Source: Homalodisca vitripennis (taxonomy: Eukaryota > Arthropoda > Insecta > Hemiptera > Cicadellidae). Taken from it: a stretch of 64,000 nt of DNA. A program made the translations under genes and the position numbers. Positions 37,847 through 49,828 of this stretch are shown one piece after another; positions within the stretch are counted from its first letter, which is position 1, and every line of letters starts with the position of its first letter. The stretch covers positions 119,107,001 through 119,171,000 of the forward strand of contig NC_060213.1 of assembly GCF_021130785.1 (NCBI RefSeq). Reading direction: 5' to 3'. The notes beneath the pieces are model-generated. The model ran no database searches. It saw nothing but the letters and a program-made list of their open reading frames with translations, and was not told the origin of the DNA.

Positions 37847-40800
37847 GTAAAATATGTGCAATTGAAGAGAACCTTTTAAAATGTAAGTACACAGTTTCCG
37901 TGACACATAGCTTTATGGCAGAAAAACCATATTAATTTATAAAATTTTAACAACTACTGATTAATTTAATTATTTATTAATTATTAATTATTATTATATA
38001 ATATATACTGTATATAATATTAATATTATATTGATTATAATATATATAATTATATATAAATATTATATATTATATATATATAAATATATATAGATTTCAT
38101 GAAACGGAAATCGAATTCCATATTTAAAATAAATTAATACAAATACTAAAGAGCCCAGAATAAATTGTGAATGCAAGTGTACCGAAAATAAATTATAACA
38201 TACCTAGTTGAATATGATTTTCCCGCGGAATCGTGGCCAAATGAATCAAACTCAAATTTAGCGTTGTTAAAATGTAATTACACTCGAAACCATGCAGTGC
38301 TGTATAATACGTTGCAATACATGCAAAAGGCTTGTGTTCGAAAACAAAGAGTGAGACCTGGCTCGTAATTTCAAATAGGTGGCGGGTGGGCAAGTTTTTA
38401 TTTTAAATGAGAATTTAAACTAGAAATTGTGACTGTGGATTGCATGAACCACCTTTGCGTTAGTTCTCGTTGCTCACATAAATAGAATATTACAATTTAA
38501 TGTGAAGCTAACCTGAAAGTAAAACCCTATATAAGGACAATAAAAGATCAAGACTTGTTCGGTCTGGTATCTGAGATGCAAACAGTCCCTTTCTCCTCAT
38601 GGAGAACATAATGAATTGGTGAACACTTAGTGTGCCACCCGAACGTTATTGAGCGTACCAAGGCACCCACCACACAGCACAGTTACAAATATTGTTACCA
38701 CTAGCCACTGATTCGGTATATTTTTACCATTTCTATAAAACTGCCATACCATGGGCCACCCAAAACCTTTAATATTTTTAAATATTCAATTATTTTTTCA
38801 ACTGAGCTATAGTTGAAGGGTCACGGATTCCAATAGAAATGAAAGATTTATTTTCACAAGCACCTCCTCAAGGCAACGGTTTAGAGCAGCTTTTATTCAT
38901 AACATTTTATCTATGCTCGTAGGCAACCTGCACACATCGTTTATGGTGCGTAGGGGATTATTGTTAAAAAAAAGTCTAATACTGAGTCTGTTAAGCAAGA
39001 CAAGGCCGTTCCAATAACAACATGCAATTAAGATCAGTATTTCAATGAAATTAGTCACTGGGCATTGTCCGTGATCCTCGTATTCAGTGAGCCTTCCCGT
39101 GAAATGTAATTCGCTTTTACTTTGGTAATGGCTGTTGCTAATACAAAATAACCATTTAAATAAATCCCACCCACAGCTTTAAACTCCATTTAATTGAAGC
39201 CCAAAAGCGCTTAAGTCTAGTTACCGTAATTCAGAAGTTGGATTTCCTGGATAAGACATATAAATATAGCGTGAGGTATCAGTTTTGTATGAATATGCGG
39301 TCAATAACACCTACAATTAAAGCAACAAATAAAGTGTTTAAAAAAAAAAATAAAAAAATTGGTTCTAACGGGCCCTGAAATATTATATTTTACAAGATGT
39401 ATACAACAACGAGATTTTTTATATATGCCAAATATAGACTTTAAAACTTGAGTTAAAATAAGGAGCTGTTTTGTCCCCCCACCCCCTCATGAGTTCCCTC
39501 CCCCCCTCCTCGCCCCCCTCCCTCTTCTCTCATCCACCCGACTACCTCCTTCCCTCTACCTCTTTGTAAAATTTTATTCTCAATAACAAGACATTGGAAC
39601 CGATTTTAACTAATATCACCCCACCCCGTGCTCCCAAGTGGCCACCTGCAAACCCCAATTGGACCTTTTATATGAAGAAACTAAGCCCCCTACGTCCCAA
39701 CAATTGGTACCTAGCGAAGTTTGTGATTTGGTTCAATATACTCTAAAGAAAAAAAAAGGTGCATTAAGTAATATGAATTCACATATTTTAATGATTAGTT
39801 GGCTTTTTGATTCCTCTTTAAGTTGACCAGATTCAAATACAAAGAATGTTTCTGGAACAGCGAAGCAGGATAAAGAGTTTAGAGTTAGAAAAATGTATAT
39901 TCCCCAATAATAACATTAAACTATTATGTAATCACTATCTGGACCCTACTTTTAAAAAAAGCGTATTGTAAAATGCCATCTCTCTGCAAATTTAAGTTCT
40001 CCACATTAATTCTTGTATCCTCCCCGAAAATTGTAAATATAAAAACAATTTGTAGGTTAAGAAAAGGTCGTTTTTCCCGCTCCCATATCCTAACGTATCG
40101 TTACTGGCAGAATAATATAAACAATTGTTAGAGTGACAAATGGTCAAGTTTAATAGTTACACTAGAAAGTGTGGTTTGTTTTCATATTATCGGTGTGATT
40201 TCCACTGTAATTGTAAGTATTATATAAGGACTTATAGATTATCGTAGAAGGGATAATAAATACTAAACTATTAAAACGACGACGACTCTTGCGGGTTAAT
40301 AATGTTGTTGACCCAAGGCTCTCCGTTATTAAAGCTATTTACTAATGTAATACTCCTGGGCCCGTGTGATCCTTGGGAGTCCCTTCCTTTCATTCCACTT
40401 TGCAAAGGGGGGTATTCTTTAACTGTAAATATATTGTGCCATTATAGGGCACTACTACACTGGATATAATACCTTTGCCCTTTGCTTGCTTGTACTTGGT
40501 GCCGGTAACATTAATTCACATTTCAGTAACGTGATTTTTCATCAACTTTTAAAAAAAAAAAAGTTTGTTTACACAAACAACATCTTGCTTGTATATTCCT
40601 ATTCTGGCAATTATTTCAGAGTCCTCGGTTAGTTTGTACCACCACAGATCCCGGCAGTATTAATTGCGTCCCTTTATCCAATTATACCATCTACGACAAA
40701 CTAGTAAGGTTTACATCTCTCTTGTTGGGGGACATTGTCCAAATTTGAATTTATAAGAATGGTGGTGTATGTTTTTTTTAACAGTAATAAAACAGTTTTA

Positions 40801-43800
40801 TAAGTATTTTACAATTATTGGCCAGGTTTTTTTTTAAAACTAAAACTAATAAAAAAATATAAATCCTAGTTTTATGATATTTTTAGGTCAGTATATTTTA
40901 TGATATAAATTGTTTTAACCGATCGAGGAATTAGTACAATTCCTTGCCAGTATGAATGCATTCCAATGTGGGAATGATATGCGTCAGATAATTACGCAAT
41001 AACGGGTAACAATAACAATAATTAGTACTATACTAACCTGTAAATGCACTCTTAAATAAACGTAAGCTACTCCACTAATTTACTTTATATCATCATAATT
41101 GAAGCAGGAAATAGCGAGTGGAAATACCGTAGGGCGACCACTAATTAATAACATTACTTAAATTTTTAATTAGCTTATTGATATTAGTTGTTTAATTTAA
41201 TATTAGGTTAGAACGTTAACAACCGGTATATAGGGATGTATACATAGAAACGCTATGAAAACTGTTTTTAAATAGGTTGTTAACCCTAAAAGTCAAAGTA
41301 AAATAATTTGTAATTTATACCAGGCTAAGTTTACTCTCTAACACTTAACCAATGGCTTAGAGATTAATTTAAAACCACCAGAAATGATAGATCATGGCGG
41401 ATCGCTTTAAGGACCCTGCTTAACTGGTCCACTATACAAGCAGCAGCCATTGTTAGCTTGTTATAAACCGCCGTAAACACCACACTGCGCTATCCGTAGA
41501 CTGCGTACCAACTATTAACAATTCTAATATGAACATAGAGTAGTATAAGCACGATCATATCATTGGAACACTGAGCATTAGTGTAGGTATTTGTTTGAAA
41601 AATCTTTTATGAAGTGGATGTTTTATTTTGCAACATTAGCAGAATAAACGGAGACAGAAGTAGAGCAATAGTTATACCTAAGAGAGGAATGTTACAACTG
41701 GAACTGGTTACTGTATAATATATTCAAGCATCACACATGGTATCAAGTGGAATAAAATATCATTCCAATGGAGTTTTCCGAGTGTGCGTATTTCATTTGT
41801 TTAAGGTTACATTTCTGCCTCAGAATTTATTTTGAATTAGAAATGTTTGTTTTAAACAGTTTTAAACTTTGGAAGTTTAAAGAATCCGGTATATTCAACA
41901 TGAGTTAAAAAGGAGTTAGAATTTTTATAAGGATAGTTGAATATTTAACATTCGAGGATTATTTTTTAACATTTTTTATTAGGTACAAAATAATAACCAT
42001 ATACTCTGAGGATTGAAGATATATACATAAAATAGACACATTAAATCCGCTTTAATGTTAGGTAAAAGTTTATAAAGTTAGGTAAAAAAAAACTGGAACA
42101 CATAAAAATTCAATCGATTTTGATTAGGGCTTCGAAGTACCAATCTGATAAAAGTCGCTTCCATTACAAAGATTAGTTGACAATTCCGTTCAGTGGTATC
42201 CTTTGAAACTTAACAAAGAAAACAACCAGTCTACTAGAAATAATATAAAGGATTTGTCATCTTAAAAAAAATTAAAGTTTTATGAAATGTAACTATTCTT
42301 AAAGGTTATAAATCACATAAGAACTATACCCCTGTCCCAGATGGATATAACTATTATCCTGAGATAGGTCCGGCAACCTCTCGAACCATTCCCTGAATTC
42401 TCTACTGACGCGTATGTGATTGGATTGGCTGACCACAAATCCAATCAAATCAACCAAGCCCATCTGGTTCTAGCAACTGTTCCCTGATGAGGCAACTCTA
42501 GGTCTGCTCCCCTTGCGTTAGAACAATTTCATTCTACATAACGCTATACAAATCTAAACGTTCTTAAAGCGAACTTCACTATCAAAAGTTTTTCATTTTA
42601 ATATAACTTTTATTTTCAACATACGTCACGCTGAATATGTATAAAAATCTGAAAATAATGTAGATGCAATAGGGAACCTACGAAATCGTGATTATGTTAC
42701 AAATGTATCCGTCCATGTATTAAACATAGAGCAGCGATAATGTTAAGATGTCATTTACATCAGAATCAATGTCAGATTATAATGTTATTCTCATTATAGC
42801 AAATCGAATCCCGATGAACTAATTTCTCTGCTGTCCAAACCAAAAATTGAGAAAAATTTAAATTTATAATGTTATAAACTATTCTAGATATCTCCATAAA
42901 TTAACCACCCAATTTTGTTTGTAACATGAAATAAAAGTAAAATTCAGTTTTTTATCTATACTAATAGCGACATTATAGACATAAAACGATGCTGTAAACA
43001 CGATCTCAAAGCGCGACGGAGTAGCCGCTTTCAGCACAACACGCAGCTTTATGCTTGTGAGGTCGTGTGTAAAACATGTAGAGTCACTCCATTATTCAAC
43101 ACCCTGATTGATGAGACAATGTGAATGATTACTTCTCTATATAAAGTACATTGAATAATTGCCACAGTCCCATCAATCACTTACAACATCTAGAAAGTAA
43201 TTTTCCACTCTTAATATTTTAAATTGTTAGAAGGGATAAGTAGTCCAAATTTTCAATAGGTAAGCTGAATGTACAGATTGAACAAGAAGATCAAGCAATT
43301 TCAATCAGACTTCCAACTACAATATTTCTCTCCATGACATTCTTACCTTCATATCCTTTAAACCATTTCAACTTACATAAAATCCCTCGACATTCTTGTT
43401 TTTAAAAAAATGATCCAGTCATATGTAGACAACAATGTGATGTTGATCAGGGGAATCAACATGCATTGTGCTATGAACAATATTTGTACTAACTTAAATA
43501 ATTGCAAGGGAAGACCCACAAAAACCTTGCGTATAGTAGTTGTGGGAATAAAAAAAAAAAACGCGAACATCTTATAAGTATTAGCTTTAGAAACCAATCT
43601 ATAATCGTCAGAGGGTATAAAACTTTATTTTGAATATGAGACAGTCAAAGGTGATAAAGGAACCGAGGCAGGTGTGTATCCAGTCCAATTAGCAGTAAAT
43701 CTGTAGTCCCTTCAGAGAGTGGTGGAGGAGGAGCTCTTCGTCTCTAACAAGGGTTCACGGGATGTGCTTCGCGGGGTGTTATAATGCTACTGAGAGGGAG

Positions 43801-43970
43801 AGGTAAACCCTTACTGTGGACGGTGATCAAGTTAACAGTTGACAATCCACAGGCCATTATTATATCATCATAAAAAAAATAATAAACATTGGCGAGTATG
43901 ACCCATTTAATTTCTTCTCAAAAGCAGAGCAAAAACGATTTGAATAATGGCTTGTTATTTAAATTATCGT
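37021..43970 (+). repeat. Large direct duplication, copy B, insertion-rich part
   Basis: Still colinear with 7270-13147 but swollen. The coordinate offset to copy A grows from about 29750 near 36700 to about 30690 near 40600 and 30823 at the end, so some 940 extra bases accumulate over about 2.6 kb. The extras are spread everywhere as one- to several-base insertions, including a G39 run at 37807-37845 and C-rich patches at 39475-39540. This resembles uncorrected single-molecule read sequence used to close a gap. Open frames in this part should not be trusted. Confidence 0.85.
37807..37845. repeat. G39 homopolymer, absent from copy A
   Basis: An uninterrupted run of 39 G. The matching place in copy A (about 7895-7910) has only AT-rich sequence. 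Best read as an artefact. Confidence 0.9.
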
Positions 43971-44069
43971 CCCCCCCCACCCCCCCCCCCCCCCACCCCC
44001 CCCCCCCCCCACCCCCCCCCCCCCCCACCCCCCCCCCCCCCCACCCCCCCCCCCCCCCACCCCCCCCCC
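43971..44069. repeat. C-rich tract with regular A interruptions at end of copy B
   Basis: C runs of 8-18 separated by single A residues. It lies exactly where similarity to copy A stops, so it marks a junction. The long proline or glycine open frames crossing it are by-products of the tract. Confidence 0.9.
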
Positions 44070-44123
44070 AAATGTAATGTAATCGATTGAAACCAAGAAC
44101 TTTAAAATTATCCAAAAGCGAGA

Positions 44124-44240
44124 ATGCCTCGAGGTTGGATAACATATCCTGAAGAAATTAATAAGTGGAATACAATGAAAACCAATTATCGAAATGGACA
44201 ATTAGAGAGACCTAAACCAATTAAAGAATACTGTTTTTAA
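44124..44240 (+). CDS. Short coding-looking segment, 38 aa, unknown
   Basis: The ATG follows GCGAGA and opens MPRGWITYPEEINKW; the frame ends in TAA after RPKPIKEYCF, and six further codons are open upstream. The composition is protein-like for such AT-rich DNA. The RPKPI-E-Y stretch faintly recalls a piggyBac transposase motif, which I do not consider enough to name it. It lies between the C tract and the LTR element, in a noisy part of the window, so frameshifts may have cut a longer frame. Confidence 0.25.
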   Translation: MPRGWITYPEEINKWNTMKTNYRNGQLERPKPIKEYCF

Positions 44241-44489
44241 TATTAATTAGTGGAGAGTAAATTAATGTCTCTGTTTTACTCGAAGCGCAAATTATTTGTA
44301 TGAACGCTATCATATTCGTTTTACTCAATAGATATATTTCTAGAAAGTACAGTTTGTCCCGAAACATATAGATGATTTCCATGAACATCCATTCTTATTA
44401 GTAGGCTTAGAAATTTTACTGTTAAATTTTATGCAAATGTGCCATCAAACAAAATTTACTTTTTCCATGGACAGATTCACGTTTAATTA

Positions 44490-45966
44490 GTGTAACCGTG
44501 TTCTATAGTAAGGTTATCTTCTATAAACAAATCACAACGTATTTATTTGTTTTAGTGATAAGAGGCGATTAATTGGTGTTTGCTGAACTAATAATAACCC
44601 GCGGCCAACCCTAACCCACAACAGACCACCACCCATTTATTTTAAGAATGCACAAGTTCCAATGGAATTCAATAAATTAAACTCAGTATATAATTAATAG
44701 TAATTTGTAATAAATATTTAAAATCAATAATACAGCAAACGCCAAGCTATCTTTTTTACTTAGAATTTATTCTCAATTATTTCATGTGTGTTTAACCCAT
44801 CAAAAGTTCACAAGTGCCAGTCTTAAAACTAACAAGTCAATCAATGCATTCCAATAATTGTGTCCTTCAAGTTCTCAGTGCTAATGGTATTTCAACACAA
44901 AACTCAAAATAAAAATCATTCATTAAGACCTTCAAAATAAGAAATAATCTTCCTTATAATATAAAAATACAACAAAATAATAAAATACGACTTCTTTCTC
45001 AAAAATAAAAAATCAAACAAATTAAGATAATATTAATATTCAACTTTATGAACAAAGACAATGTCCAACCAGTTAAAGTCAAAATTGTATCAATTTCAAA
45101 CTACCTTATTTGTCTGTAAATTTCCAATTTACAAATTATTGAATTAGCTAGAATTGAATCTTCCGGCTTGGGCCTTTGAGAATGTTAAATTGTAGGAACT
45201 TGTTAATAAATATAAATAGAATGCTCAGAAGATTAAATAAATTGTTTCTATTTTGCCAGTTAGAATATATTCCTGATTAAACCAAATTGAACCAGGAAAG
45301 ATCATCAAGTAATTTTTCTAATTTTCAATATTATAATCTGCTAACTTTCGACAGTACCCCTTCGCACATCCTGCTGAAGACTTTCACCAAGTACACTAAA
45401 ATGGACTATTATAGAATTAATTTAATTCAAACTTGAAGACTTTAAAATATTTGAAAATAAAATTTGTAATCTGTAACAACCTCAACAAACCTCAAACCTT
45501 CTTATCCCCGAAAAAATCAAAACGGGCAAGAGTAGGCTAAACCTTAATACGTCTACACTCCTCTGAGCACACAGCAAAGAAATCTCCTGAAAAACGGGAT
45601 GGTTAGAAGCCACCGGAAGGATCTCATGAAGTCCCTCCCACCATCTCAATCAAGCTACACATTGTAGGCCAATCAAAAATTGAGGCAATCACAATGGTCT
45701 GGAGTTGGAATGTGTACCTATCACCAACCCAGACCTGTAAAACTATGCTCAATACCTACATGACAAAAGGGAAGCTTCTAGGCATTCCTTACCTTGATAG
45801 CGGGCCGAAAATTTGACACAAAGAAAATTTCAGCCACTCGCTAGCTGCTGGAAGGCTCACAATCTTACAATTTCAACCTATTATATCAAGATTTACAATT
45901 CGTCTGAATTGAAAAATAAAAAATATTACCTGACAAATAATTCAATAATATAGGAAGCATCCTATA
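44490..45966 (-). repeat. 3' LTR of the minus-strand element
   Basis: Aligns along its whole length with 49829-51336. It contains extra bases relative to its partner in places (for example a C-rich insertion near 44598-44635), while the partner has about 90 bases near 50775-50870 that are missing here. LTRs are identical when inserted; here true ageing and sequence error cannot be separated. Confidence 0.8.
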
Positions 45967-45978
45967 TCCTCCCTACAC
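45967..45978 (-). promoter_or_regulatory. Candidate polypurine tract
   Basis: The minus strand reads GTGTAGGGAGGA directly before the 3' LTR start. This is the expected position and composition for the primer of plus-strand DNA synthesis. Confidence 0.6.
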
Positions 45979-46021
45979 CTTCAAATGCTAGAATGGCAAA
46001 TGGCTATCTAGTAATTAATAC

Positions 46022-46160
46022 GGGCAAACTACTAACATCAATTAAGCAAGGGGCTTTATTAATAATGAGGACAAACTACTAACATCAATTAGCAAGAGGA
46101 CTTTAAGTAATAATGAGGACAAACTACATAAACATCAAATTTAGCAAGAGCAGGCTTTAG
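46022..46160. repeat. About 48-bp tandem repeat, three units
   Basis: CAAACTAC followed by ACATCAATT-like and AATAATGAGG motifs recurs about every 48 bases. It lies inside the LTR element just upstream of its polypurine tract. Confidence 0.7.
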
Positions 46161-48148
46161 ACCCTCAACCTAACCTGTTTACCAGAAATTAAAAAAAAAT
46201 TTTTTTATACACACATTTTCACCTTACAAAGTTCAAATCCTTGAATATCCCTTAAACCAAGCAGACACCAAAGAATAATTTCTTTCCTAATCTAATACTG
46301 TTTACTTACAATTACTTACAATATGTTTACCCTAATCACCCTACATAAAAAAACAAGTTAAATTCAATTTAAGTTCAGAATATTTAAATTATGGTTACAT
46401 CCATCAACTTAAGTTTACAGTTTTTAAAACACTAAGTTACTTGTCTCTAAAACATTATTCTATTGAAAACCATAATATTTATTCTGTTAATTTAATTACA
46501 CTACATCAAAACAATCAATATTTTTAAGAATCACTATAATCCTTGGTTACCATAACAGACTCAGCTATATATAAATCAAATATTTTACAATTTAATGATT
46601 TGGTTAAGTCCAAAACTGAGTGAACATATGTATAACAAGACAAAGTTTTAAATGTAAACAAAACAAAGAATTATTAATGAAAGTTAAATAACTATATACC
46701 TATTTTTGTCTTAACATCAATTTAAGAACTACTAAAAAATATTATTTATCTGTTTACAAATCGTTTTGGAATTTTAAAAAAAAACTACCTTAATTCTCCA
46801 AGTTTGTTTTTGTACCTTAAAAGTACATAAAGTATAATAAACCTATTTTTGAATTTAATTACAATTAAAGTCAAAAGTTTTTATAAGATCCTTAAAACTA
46901 ATTATATGTTAATTATAATAAGGATTTACTTTTACAATCGGCAAATAATGATACTCAGTGCAGTTGTATAAACAATTGAGATTAATTTTAAAATGAATTT
47001 AAAGCAAAATACAATTGATCTAATATACAAATGATGTCAAAATACAATGACGTATTTATATTTATATTATCAATTAAATCAAAATTTTAAAAGATCTTAA
47101 GAAGTAATTAATATTAATTTATTTACAGACTTTTAATGTTCAACAATCAATAAAATATATAGTCAGTACATAAACAAAGTTGATTAATTTTGGAAATCAT
47201 GTTTAAAGGCAAATACAAAAGATTCATATTTTTGTTACATAATTCATTAAATTTTTTAAAATGTAAAGTAAGTAATTCTAAAACTATAAAACCTATTTCG
47301 ATGAATTTAGAAATTGGAAAGTCTGTAGAATAAACGGTCCCTGGTTATTGATCGAGAGCAGTTTTAACAATCTTAATTCTCCGGTCCTTTGTTTGTGAGG
47401 CCGCTGATAACGACAGTCCCTATCCGAAGCAGGTTATTTCTGCAGAACTGCGTTGCCATGGTTCCAGCTCGGCTCATCTCCCTTCAACCTCGCTCACACG
47501 ACCCCATGACCTCTCGTTCCCTGGTTTATGAATTTGAGTCTCGTCTCTCAGAGCAATGGTTCCATATGAAACGATTTATTTAGAACCCTTTAAAAGTAAT
47601 ATGCTGTAAAGGTTAAAATTCATCAAGATGGTCCCTGTTTATTACTCAACTCAGTAGAATTCATTTGCTATACCCCCAATAACGTTTTATAGTTATTTCA
47701 TAATATACATTTTATTTCGTCAGTCAACCAACTTCATCAATCCACAGCACCAGAAATCTTCTACCATAAGGAGCTTGTCCTACAAGATCAATCATCTTCT
47801 CATCTTTAACTGTGGCAGGTGCAGGTTTCATGTTGTAAAATAATGTTCTTGTCATCTCTTTCTTTAAACAATTTTGGTAATCATTGTGGTGCAAATTAAT
47901 ACAAGTTAAATTATCTTTTTATTTTAATTTTACTCAGTGCTAGTTAACTTTGTTAAAGTTTATTTATGGATACACCAATCCAGGTACACAATTATATATA
48001 AGCCTGTATCCTTTTTCACTAATGTATTTTTAATACTTAGTTTATGTGCTTATAATGGAAGGTAAAATACTCATGTTTAGTTCTTTCTACACACTCTCAC
48101 TGATGTAAACATTTAACTCAGGGTTGTTTGGAAAATTGGCTGGGTTGA
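46161..48148. other. Non-coding-looking interior of the LTR element
   Basis: Very AT-rich to about 47330, then a GC-richer patch (47380-47560) with a 64-codon plus-strand open frame of no recognisable family. On the minus strand 47730-47830 has a short open run containing DLVGQAPYGRRFLVLW, which could be a remnant of a third open frame or of another inserted element. No gene can be supported. Confidence 0.4.
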
Positions 48149-48210
48149 GGGGGGGGGGGGTGGTGGGGGGGGAGGGGGGGGGGGGGGGGGGGGTGGGGGG
48201 GGGGGGGGGG
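48149..48210. repeat. G-rich homopolymer tract
   Basis: About 62 bases of nearly pure G with a few T and A. Similar to the G and C tracts at 37807 and 43971, and probably of the same technical origin. Confidence 0.85.
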
Positions 48211-48375
48211 TTTATATTTTAATCATAATTATAATAAACGACCACAACCTGGGATTTATCTACAACAAATACAGATTATTTTTCCATCCAAATTTGTTAT
48301 TACTAACAGGAAGGGTAGGACTCACATTCACCAAATATATATAGTGTAGCTGTATGGCGTGAAGTAAATACATAT

Positions 48376-48700
48376 CTCATTGTACTTTCACTCATATAGT
48401 AACATGTATGTAGATTTCATAAAACATTAGTAATATCTATAACTAATTGGTTTGTTTATAAAATCCCACATTATTACATACTCATTAATCGTACAAGGTT
48501 TCATGTATTAAACACTCACAGTCCATGTCCAACCCAATCGCGCACATGTCTCATTGTACTTTCACTCATATGGTAACATGTACGTAGATTTAATAAAAAC
48601 ATTAGTAATATCTATAACTAATTGGTTTGTTATCAAATCTCACATTATCACATATTCATTAATAGTACAAGTTTCATGTATTAAAGACTCACAGTCCATC
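48376..48700. repeat. 174-bp tandem duplication
   Basis: CTCATTGTACTTTCACTCAT starts both units, at 48376 and 48550; similarity continues to CACAGTCCAT near 48695. Small differences separate the units. It lies just downstream of the integrase remnant in element orientation. Confidence 0.85.
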
Positions 48701-48779
48701 TCCTACCCTGAAAATTTTACACCATACACTTTCTACACCTATATTCATTTTACCATCATTGTTTTACCAGCTTCATGTA

Positions 48780-49420
48780 TCATGCGTTGTGAACTCGCTT
48801 ATATATATTTGCATCTCTCAGATCTTGCACCACAAAACTGACATCTGAAATTACTGCAATAACTTTGTAGGGTCCTTCGTAAATGGCATCCAAACTTCTT
48901 TCTCTGAAAATTAACTTTACAATACACAATATCACCCTTCTTAAATCTAACATTGTTACCATATTTTACTTAGTTTCTGATTTTTCAAACATTGTTGCTT
49001 CAAATTTTTGACTGCACTGATTAATTTATTTTTATTCTTTCCCCTTAATTCATTATCTATTAAGTCCTTCAGATTCCACCTCAAACTTAAACTATTATTT
49101 GGTTTATAATTAAACAAACAGTTCAAACGGGGTCGATTTCACACTTTCTTTGAATGTACAATTTAGTGATAACTGAATTTTTCCCAAATCTTTTAGCCCA
49201 TCCTCTTTTATTTTCAGAATAATAAACAATTAAAACTTGATTTAAAACTTCGTAGATAGACACTCCCCTTTTAATTAAAAAAATTTTTATTCTTCAGTAG
49301 TTAAACAAGTTGCGTTGTCATCCAATATACATTCAGGTAATGATAAATTATTAAGGTAATTACTATATCTAAGGTCTTAACACATTACTCTGATCTTATT
49401 TCACGCAGTGGACAGGAACA
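48780..49420 (-). pseudogene. Integrase remnant of Ty3/gypsy type, frameshifted
   Basis: Integrase inserts the element's DNA into the host genome. On the minus strand, pieces in different frames line up in the correct order: a core piece with LPECILDDNATCLTTEE (about 49290-49340, second catalytic Asp region), QLSLNCTFKESVKSTPFEL (about 49110-49190), FKKGDIVYC (about 48925-48950), and the GPY/F C-terminal domain with IYEGPYKVIAVISDVSFVV and a following VHN (about 48780-48890). The order and spacing fit the second half of a retroviral-type integrase. Several frameshifts and the missing N-terminal zinc-binding part mean no functional protein. Some shifts could be sequence errors, given the noise in this area. 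Confidence 0.75.
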
Positions 49421-49810
49421 AAGCGAATATATTCATATCTTCCATAACAATCATTATACATATATTGACATCCCTCTAAGATGTTCCACAATGACTAATA
49501 CCTTTAATTTAATAAGTTGTCATAATCTTTTTCTTGACTCTACTGCCACAGACCGGTTTACGATAAACACTCCTAAATTTAAATTCAAACAACAGTTCGT
49601 CTTTACTAAGTACGTCCACCTTCAGCGACATCGTTCACTAATTAAAGTTCAGTACTGTTCACAAAAGTCACTTTATATCACAGTTTATTTCATAACAGAA
49701 TTATTTTTTATTAAAAATAATTTATCAATTAATTTAATCTTCCTTAAAAGTTCACACAAACACCAATCACTGTTCAAACTCTCCTTCACATCAACCGCTC
49801 AATTATACCT

Positions 49811-49824
49811 AGCAGAGTGGCGCA
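49811..49824 (-). promoter_or_regulatory. Candidate primer-binding site
   Basis: Lies 0-4 bases inside the 5' LTR end, where a primer site is expected. The plus strand reads AGCAGAGTGGCGCA, identical as I recall to the first 14 bases of eukaryotic initiator methionine tRNA, so the element RNA would pair with the tRNA's 5' end rather than its usual 3' end. Use of a tRNA 5' fragment as primer is known for copia; for a gypsy-type element it would be unusual. Confidence 0.4.
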
Positions 49825-49828
49825 ATTA

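Noticed and set aside
43889..44201. Three open frames rich in proline or glycine on both strands
   Set aside because: They exist only because they cross the C tract at 43971-44069, which is absent from the matching part of copy A.
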